From Christensenella sp. UBA3770 (GTDB taxonomy: Bacteria > Bacillota > Clostridia > Christensenellales > CAG-1252), in assembly GCA_002371075.1 (NCBI GenBank), contig DFFS01000008.1:1-21360 (forward strand): a stretch of DNA of 21,360 bases, read 5' to 3'. Below are positions 17,791 to 21,360 of this stretch, piece by piece. The notes below the pieces were generated by a model that ran no database searches, was not told the origin of the DNA, and saw only the letters and a list, made by a program, of their open reading frames with translations. Both the position numbers and the translations under genes were made by a program. How positions within the stretch are numbered: position 1 is the stretch's first letter; each line of letters starts with the position of its first letter.

Positions 17791-17800
17791 CAATTGTTCG
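17787..17800 (-). promoter_or_regulatory. LexA box 1 (proximal)
   Basis: On the lexA strand it reads CGAAC-AATT-GTTTA, against the Bacillota pattern CGAAC-N4-GTTCG: the left arm is perfect and the right arm matches 3 of 5. It overlaps the lexA -35 box, so occupancy should block RNA polymerase. Confidence 0.65.
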
Positions 17801-17808
17801 TAAAAAAA

Positions 17809-17822
17809 CAAACAAATGTTTA
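17809..17822 (-). promoter_or_regulatory. LexA box 2 (distal, weaker)
   Basis: On the lexA strand it reads TAAAC-ATTT-GTTTG. It shares the AAC-N4-GTT core with box 1 and lies exactly 22 bp from it, about two helical turns, on the same DNA face. It ends 2 bp before the recombinase stop codon. Confidence 0.5.
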
Positions 17823-17824
17823 TA

Positions 17825-18889
17825 TCAAATGTCGTCGGACGGATCTTTTGGCGCGTCCCGTAAGACGGTTACGCGCGCGGCTTCTTTTAAAATTTCTTCG
17901 CTCATGGCAGCGTAGTGCTTTTTGGTAGTGTTTACGTCGCGATGACCAAGCGCTTCCGCAACGACAAAAATATCGTTGGTTTTATGGTAAAGATTGGTTC
18001 CGTACGTGCTGCGAAGCTTGTGCGGGGTGATTTTTTTGAGCGGGGTGATCAATTTGCTGTACTTTTTGACCAGTTTTTCAACGGCGCGTACGGTAATGCG
18101 CTGTTTGCGCAAGGAAAGAAACAGGGCGGGTGAATCGATTTCCGTCGCAAGGCGATCCTCTTCAAGATAGCGACGCAACGTATCTGACACTTCTTCCGGG
18201 AAATAGAGAATTTTGCGATTACCACCTTTGCGTGTAACGGTAAAGGAGTTGTTTTTGAAGTCCAAATCGTCAATATCCAGCCCAACGCACTCCGAAATAC
18301 GGATCCCGGTGCCCAATAGAAGCGTTACGATAGCAAGATCGCGCAGTCCGATCTTTTTGTGAAAGGATTGCTCACGCGGAGAAAGGTCCGTTCCGTCTTC
18401 AACTTCATTTAAAAGGGAGCTTACTTCGTTGTTTTCAAGGCGAATGATCTCTTTATCGTGGATTTTTGGGGTGGGAACCTTGCTTGCCATATTGCTGGTA
18501 AGCTTTCCTTTGTTGAAAAAATACTTAAAAAATGACCGTAACGTGGAAAGTTTGCGAGCTTTTGCGCGTTCGTCATTCTTATACTCCTTGCCGTTGAAAC
18601 GATAATAATTTAAATATTCCAAAAAGGATTCGATGTGCGTTTGCGTAACGGTGTCAAGTTCCTTCAAAGAAAAGTTGTCCCAAGTAAAAGCGCGATACTC
18701 GCGTACGTAGGACAACAGATAATCAAAAAAGATCCTTAAATCATAAGCATAGGCAAGTCTGGTAAGCGGCGTTGTGCGACTTTCCACGCCAATAAAGAAT
18801 TCCTCGCAAAAAGGAGGTAACTCAGAGCGTAATTCACGGATCTTCAGCGTGACGTTTTTGTTTCTTGACGTAAAGTAGGTTTCGTCCAT
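17825..18889 (-). CDS. Tyrosine recombinase (XerC/XerD-like integrase family)
   Basis: The 354-residue product has an N-terminal SAM-like core-binding domain (about 20-145) and the C-terminal catalytic domain with the full residue set: Arg197 (GTGIRISE), Lys221 (TRKGGNRK), His290 and Arg293 (HKLRSTY), His316 (LGHRD) and the nucleophile Tyr326 (KHYAAM). It is about 50 residues longer than typical XerC or XerD, mainly through an N-terminal extension. It could be a chromosome-dimer resolvase or a domesticated integrase; no phage or integron genes are nearby, which favours a housekeeping role. No SD site precedes ATG 18889; the promoter predicts a leaderless transcript. lexA follows 69 nt downstream behind its own promoter. 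Confidence 0.9.
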   Translation of the reverse strand: MDETYFTSRNKNVTLKIRELRSELPPFCEEFFIGVESRTTPLTRLAYAYDLRIFFDYLLSYVREYRAFTWDNFSLKELDTVTQTHIESFLEYLNYYRFNGKEYKNDERAKARKLSTLRSFFKYFFNKGKLTSNMASKVPTPKIHDKEIIRLENNEVSSLLNEVEDGTDLSPREQSFHKKIGLRDLAIVTLLLGTGIRISECVGLDIDDLDFKNNSFTVTRKGGNRKILYFPEEVSDTLRRYLEEDRLATEIDSPALFLSLRKQRITVRAVEKLVKKYSKLITPLKKITPHKLRSTYGTNLYHKTNDIFVVAEALGHRDVNTTKKHYAAMSEEILKEAARVTVLRDAPKDPSDDI

Positions 18890-18895
18890 ATAGAT

Positions 18896-18924
18896 AGTTT
18901 ATCATTATTTGGTTTTTATGTAAA
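18896..18924 (-). promoter_or_regulatory. Recombinase gene promoter, predicted leaderless
   Basis: On the minus strand: -35 TTTACA (18924-18919), 17-bp spacer, extended -10 TGA-TAAACT (TAAACT at 18901-18896), then six bases and ATG. The layout is the same as at lexA, including the -35 sequence, spacer length, TG motif and the six-base gap. No LexA box is seen here. Confidence 0.6.
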
Positions 18925-18995
18925 GAATTTCCTTGATGCACGGTTGGTTTGCGTTTCTAATATATTTTTACAGATTTCGCGTCATTATTTTAAAT

Positions 18996-19007
18996 AAAAC
19001 GCGTTTT
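18996..19007. repeat. 12-bp perfect palindrome in the recombinase-padR spacer
   Basis: AAAACGCGTTTT is self-complementary without a spacer. It lies about 72 bp upstream of the recombinase -35 box and 123 bp upstream of the padR -35 box. It may be an operator for either gene. Confidence 0.45.
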
Positions 19008-19012
19008 CAAAC

Positions 19013-19027
19013 TAATATTCCATATTA
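19013..19027. repeat. 15-bp dyad in the recombinase-padR spacer
   Basis: TAATAT and ATATTA form perfect 6-bp arms around TCC. It lies 5 bp from the preceding palindrome and 10 bp from the following long dyad. AT-rich arms make chance more likely than for its neighbours. Confidence 0.35.
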
Positions 19028-19037
19028 TTTGGCTTAA

Positions 19038-19067
19038 TTATTCGTAAAAGTTGTGTTTTGCGAATAA
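19038..19067. repeat. 30-bp dyad, 12-bp arms with 6-bp spacer (candidate recombinase core site or operator)
   Basis: Left arm TTATTCGTAAAA (19038-19049), spacer GTTGTG, right arm TTTTGCGAATAA (19056-19067). The arms are complementary at 11 of 12 positions, and the remaining pair is T-G. No T-run follows on either strand, so it is not an intrinsic terminator. The geometry matches Xer/dif-type core sites (11-bp arms, 6-bp centre). It lies 149 bp upstream of the recombinase start and 62 bp upstream of the padR -35 box. Confidence 0.55.
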
Positions 19068-19129
19068 ATTAAAGACATATAATTATTCTGTCGAAAAAGA
19101 TAACCGCCCCGCTTTCTACCTTAACTCTA

Positions 19130-19158
19130 TTGACATAGTAATAAAAAAAAGATAAAAT
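19130..19158 (+). promoter_or_regulatory. padR-like gene promoter
   Basis: Perfect -35 TTGACA (19130-19135), 17-bp spacer and -10 TAAAAT (19153-19158). AAGGAG at 19165-19170 follows, 9 nt before the TTG start codon. The transcript would have a leader of about 15 nt. Confidence 0.8.
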
Positions 19159-19179
19159 AATTATAAGGAGAACGCCATT

Positions 19180-20472
19180 TTGGAAAACAATGTCAACACC
19201 GATTTGATTCGGGATCACGTCGATTCCTTCATATTACGCTTTTTGGCACAGTCGGACAGCTATGGATACGACATTCATAAGGCGATCTCTTCCGCAACCG
19301 ACGGCGTTTACGAAATCAAGCAACCCACTTTGTACAGTTGTTTAAAGCGTCTTGAAAAACAAGGTCTCATCACGTCCTACGACGGTGAAACCTCCAACGG
19401 CGCACAAAGAAAGTACTATTCCATCACCGAAAAAGGCAGATCTTTTGTAGAGAAAGACATCGCGCAATGGGAGTTTTCCCGCACCCTGCTCGATCGTCTT
19501 CTTTCCGACAAACAAATTGACCTTACAACGGTTGAAAAACCCTTTGATCCCAGCGAATTACGCCCCCGCACGAAGCGCGGCGTAGGTGTGGCGGAAGCCG
19601 CCGATAACACGCAAGAGGACGCCGTATCCGAGCCTGAAGTCGATCAAAACGACACTGCGGAAGACGTTTTACTTCCCGAGCCCGATGAAGTTGCCGCAGC
19701 CGCTGCCCCCGCCCCCACCTTTGAAACGTCCAAAGCCGTTCAGCTGGACTTTGACTCCTACGTTTCCGATCAAGCGGAGGAAGAAGCGAAAAATGCCCCT
19801 ATTTTACAGGACTTTTTGCGTGACCACATCGCCACGAAGGACGATTATCGTGCCTCGCTTGACGAGCTGTTTGCCGCTCCCGTTTCCCCCTCTTCCGCCC
19901 CCGTTCAGGAGGATTCTCCCGTACAGGATGATCAACCGATCAGCGCTTTCAATTACGGCGAACTCAAGGAACGCGCCCAAGCCGAGGGATATCGCTTGCA
20001 CCCCTATTCCAAATCCGTCACGACTTCTTACTATTCCATGAACTTTATCTTCTCGGCACGTCTCAAGAGGGATTCCCTTCTTTTGCTGTATGCCGTGATG
20101 TTTTTGGAGGTGTTGATCTCCTTCTTCGCTTTTGATCAGTTTGCAAAACTCGGTTATTTGTTCTATATCGTTACGGGTTGCATTCTTTTGCTCTTCCCGA
20201 TCTTCGGTATCGTTTTGTATTTGATCAAACCCGACAAACGCGTACGTGCGGATTTTGACTTTAAAACGTCGATATCTGGCATGATCATGCTTATGATCAA
20301 CCTCATCATCATCAGCATGCTGCTTGCGTTCTTTTTGTTTGGTGCGGATCTCGGAAAGCCCTCAAGTTTGGTCAAACCGCTCTTGTACCCGGCACTGCTG
20401 TTTATCGACCTGCCCATTTACACGCTGATTTACGCCGCGTTGTATAATACCAAAAAATACCATTTGAAATAA
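19180..20472 (+). CDS. PadR-family regulator fused to a four-TM domain
   Basis: Residues 8-110 form a PadR-type winged helix: FILRFLAQSDSYGYDIHKAI, the recognition segment IKQPTLYSCLKRLEKQGLI, and the wing GAQRKYYSITEKG. Family members repress stress or efflux genes as soluble dimers. Here an acidic, Pro/Ala-rich linker (about 120-290) leads to four hydrophobic helices (about 299-317, 326-348, 366-388, 399-422) and a short basic tail, so the DNA-binding domain would be tethered to the inner face of the membrane. Start: TTG at 19180, 9 nt after AAGGAG; no ATG or GTG is in frame nearby. The gene has its own strong promoter and a terminator directly after it, so it is monocistronic. Target and signal unknown; the dyads upstream may be its operators. 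Confidence 0.85.
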   Translation: MENNVNTDLIRDHVDSFILRFLAQSDSYGYDIHKAISSATDGVYEIKQPTLYSCLKRLEKQGLITSYDGETSNGAQRKYYSITEKGRSFVEKDIAQWEFSRTLLDRLLSDKQIDLTTVEKPFDPSELRPRTKRGVGVAEAADNTQEDAVSEPEVDQNDTAEDVLLPEPDEVAAAAAPAPTFETSKAVQLDFDSYVSDQAEEEAKNAPILQDFLRDHIATKDDYRASLDELFAAPVSPSSAPVQEDSPVQDDQPISAFNYGELKERAQAEGYRLHPYSKSVTTSYYSMNFIFSARLKRDSLLLLYAVMFLEVLISFFAFDQFAKLGYLFYIVTGCILLLFPIFGIVLYLIKPDKRVRADFDFKTSISGMIMLMINLIIISMLLAFFLFGADLGKPSSLVKPLLYPALLFIDLPIYTLIYAALYNTKKYHLK

Positions 20473-20482
20473 TAAACTATAC

Positions 20483-20518
20483 AAAAAAAAACACCGCTTC
20501 GGCGGTGTTCTTTTTTTT
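20483..20518. terminator. Bidirectional intrinsic terminator between padR-like gene and recR
   Basis: ACACCGC (20491-20497), tetraloop TTCG and GCGGTGT (20502-20508) form a 7-bp GC-rich stem. A run of eight T follows (20511-20518) and a run of eight A precedes it (20483-20490), so it can stop transcription from both sides: 10 nt after the padR-like stop and 11 nt after the recR stop. Confidence 0.92.
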
Positions 20519-20529
20519 ATAAAACTAAT

Positions 20530-21120
20530 TTACATTTCTTTTCTATCCGTGAGTGCGCGAGAAAGCGTCGCTTCATCGGTATATTCAAGATTACTGCCTG
20601 ACGGCAACCCTCTTGCGATCCTCGTCGCTTTGACGCCAAGCGGTTTTACAAGCATAGCGATATAAAGCGCCGTCGCTTCCCCGGCTTGGTCGGTGCCCGT
20701 TGCGATGATCACTTCTTTTACGCCGCCCTCTTTGATACGCTCCAAAAGCTCCTTAATGCGGATATCGGATACGCCTATGCCCTCCAATGGGCTCAAGTGC
20801 CCGTGCAAGACGTGATAAACGCCGCCGAAAGACTTTGTCTTTTCAAGCGCGATCACGTCACGAGGCTCTTTGACAACGCAAATCACGCTTTTGTCGCGCG
20901 TTTGGCAGATGTCGCAAACCTCCCGGTCGGTATAATTGCCGCATACCTTGCATAGCTTTACCGTCTGTTTGAGTTTCAATATGGCGTCGCAAAAATTCTC
21001 CGCAGATTCAATCGGCATATTGATCACGGCAAAAGCATACCTTGCGGCGGTCTTTTTCCCAACCCCAGGCAACTTTGAAAACTCGGCAATGAGCCTGGAG
21101 ATCGGCTCGATGTATTCCAT
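20530..21120 (-). CDS. recR: Recombination mediator protein RecR
   Basis: RecR works with RecO (and RecF) to load RecA on SSB-coated DNA at gaps. The 196-residue product has the helix-hairpin-helix LPGVGKKTAARYAF (17-30), the C4 zinc motif (Cys57, 60, 69, 72 in CKVCGNYTDREVCDIC), the Toprim region with VVKEPRDVIALEKT and YHVLHGHLSPLEGIG, and the C-terminal GLPSGSNLEYTDEATLSRAL. The usually strict segment ATNPxxEGEAT reads ATGTDQAGEAT here (140-150). The start lies 1 nt after the ybaB stop, with GGAGG in the end of ybaB as ribosome site. ybaB-recR is a widely conserved pair, usually after dnaX. Confidence 0.95.
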   Translation of the reverse strand: MEYIEPISRLIAEFSKLPGVGKKTAARYAFAVINMPIESAENFCDAILKLKQTVKLCKVCGNYTDREVCDICQTRDKSVICVVKEPRDVIALEKTKSFGGVYHVLHGHLSPLEGIGVSDIRIKELLERIKEGGVKEVIIATGTDQAGEATALYIAMLVKPLGVKATRIARGLPSGSNLEYTDEATLSRALTDRKEM

Positions 21121-21121
21121 C

Positions 21122-21360
21122 TCAGTTTAAGCCTCCGAGCATGCCTGCGTAAGGTCCCATGACCTCTTGAGTCTCTTTGTCGATCAAATTAAAACCTTCC
21201 TGCAATGCGGCGACGATAAGATCCTCAAGCATTTCGACGTCATCGGGATCAACCGCTTCGGGTTTGATCTTTAAAGAAACGATCTTCTTTTCACCCGTCA
21301 AGGTCACTTCCACCATACCGCCGCCTGCCTGCGCCGTAAATTCGGTGTTTTTCAGTTCTT
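21122..21360 (-). CDS. YbaB/EbfC family nucleoid-associated protein (5' end outside window)
   Basis: Seventy-eight C-terminal codons are visible and the frame stays open to the window edge, so the start lies beyond 21360. The visible part begins ELKNTEFTAQAGGGMVEVTL and continues with the family's GEKKIVSLKIKPEAVDPDDVEMLEDLI, then the C-terminal MGPYAGMLGGLN. The ATG at 21316 is an internal methionine. YbaB/EbfC proteins are small dimeric DNA-binding proteins with a tweezer-like shape; they are nearly always encoded beside recR, as here with a 1-nt gap. Full family length is about 100-110 residues, so only about 30 are missing. Confidence 0.93.
   Translation of the reverse strand, partial: ELKNTEFTAQAGGGMVEVTLTGEKKIVSLKIKPEAVDPDDVEMLEDLIVAALQEGFNLIDKETQEVMGPYAGMLGGLN

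Noticed and set aside
18966..18991. Imperfect dyad CGCGT...ACGCG near 18978-19003 as a dif site
   Set aside because: Only the outer 5-bp arms pair well and the inner part does not fit 11-6-11 geometry; the dyad at 19038-19067 is far better.
18890..19179. A hidden small gene or riboswitch in the 290-bp spacer
   Set aside because: No ORF with SD is seen in either direction and no terminator-antiterminator structure; only promoters and dyads can be supported.

Overview
The window holds a dense, mostly housekeeping stretch of a low- to mid-GC Bacillota-like chromosome, probably from an uncultured member of the Clostridia. The reasons are the gene content and order: a U32 peptidase next to mutS2, a cysteine desulfurase next to a short (rhodanese-less) ThiI, DUF1292-miaB-mutS-mutL-miaA followed by a YnbB-type PLP enzyme, LexA with AAC-N4-GTT boxes like those of Bacillus, and ybaB-recR. 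Strong Shine-Dalgarno (SD) sites and canonical sigma-A promoters fit this. I see no rRNA, tRNA, CRISPR array, prophage or insertion sequence.

Layout. Positions 1-6707 (+) form one tightly packed operon, cut by the window edge on the left: U32 peptidase (partial), mutS2, a small two-TM protein, cysteine desulfurase and thiI. A class A penicillin-binding protein gene (8842-6704, -) meets thiI tail to tail with a 4-nt overlap. A second operon (8959-17165, +) starts from a clear promoter in front of a DUF1292 gene and runs through miaB, mutS, mutL, miaA and a PLP-dependent lyase-like gene; four successive junctions, from miaB/mutS to miaA/lyase, are ATGA overlaps. It meets lexA (17755-17159, -) tail to tail with a 7-nt overlap that forms a hairpin. 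A tyrosine recombinase gene (18889-17825, -) lies upstream of lexA. After a 290-bp AT-rich spacer full of dyads comes a PadR-type regulator fused to a four-TM domain (19180-20472, +), then a bidirectional terminator, then recR and the partial ybaB (-).

Functionally the window mixes DNA maintenance (MutS, MutL, MutS2, LexA, RecR, YbaB, a Xer-like recombinase) with tRNA modification (MiaA and MiaB acting on A37, ThiI plus cysteine desulfurase acting on U8). No complete unknown multi-gene system is visible. The points most worth a second look are: a dyad with 12-bp arms and a 6-bp spacer upstream of the recombinase gene, with the geometry of a Xer/dif-type core site; two almost identical promoters that place the start of lexA and recombinase transcripts on the A of their ATG codons (leaderless messages); a MutS2 that stops before the Smr nuclease domain; a membrane-tethered PadR regulator; and a MutL with an Asp in place of the second Glu of its endonuclease motif.
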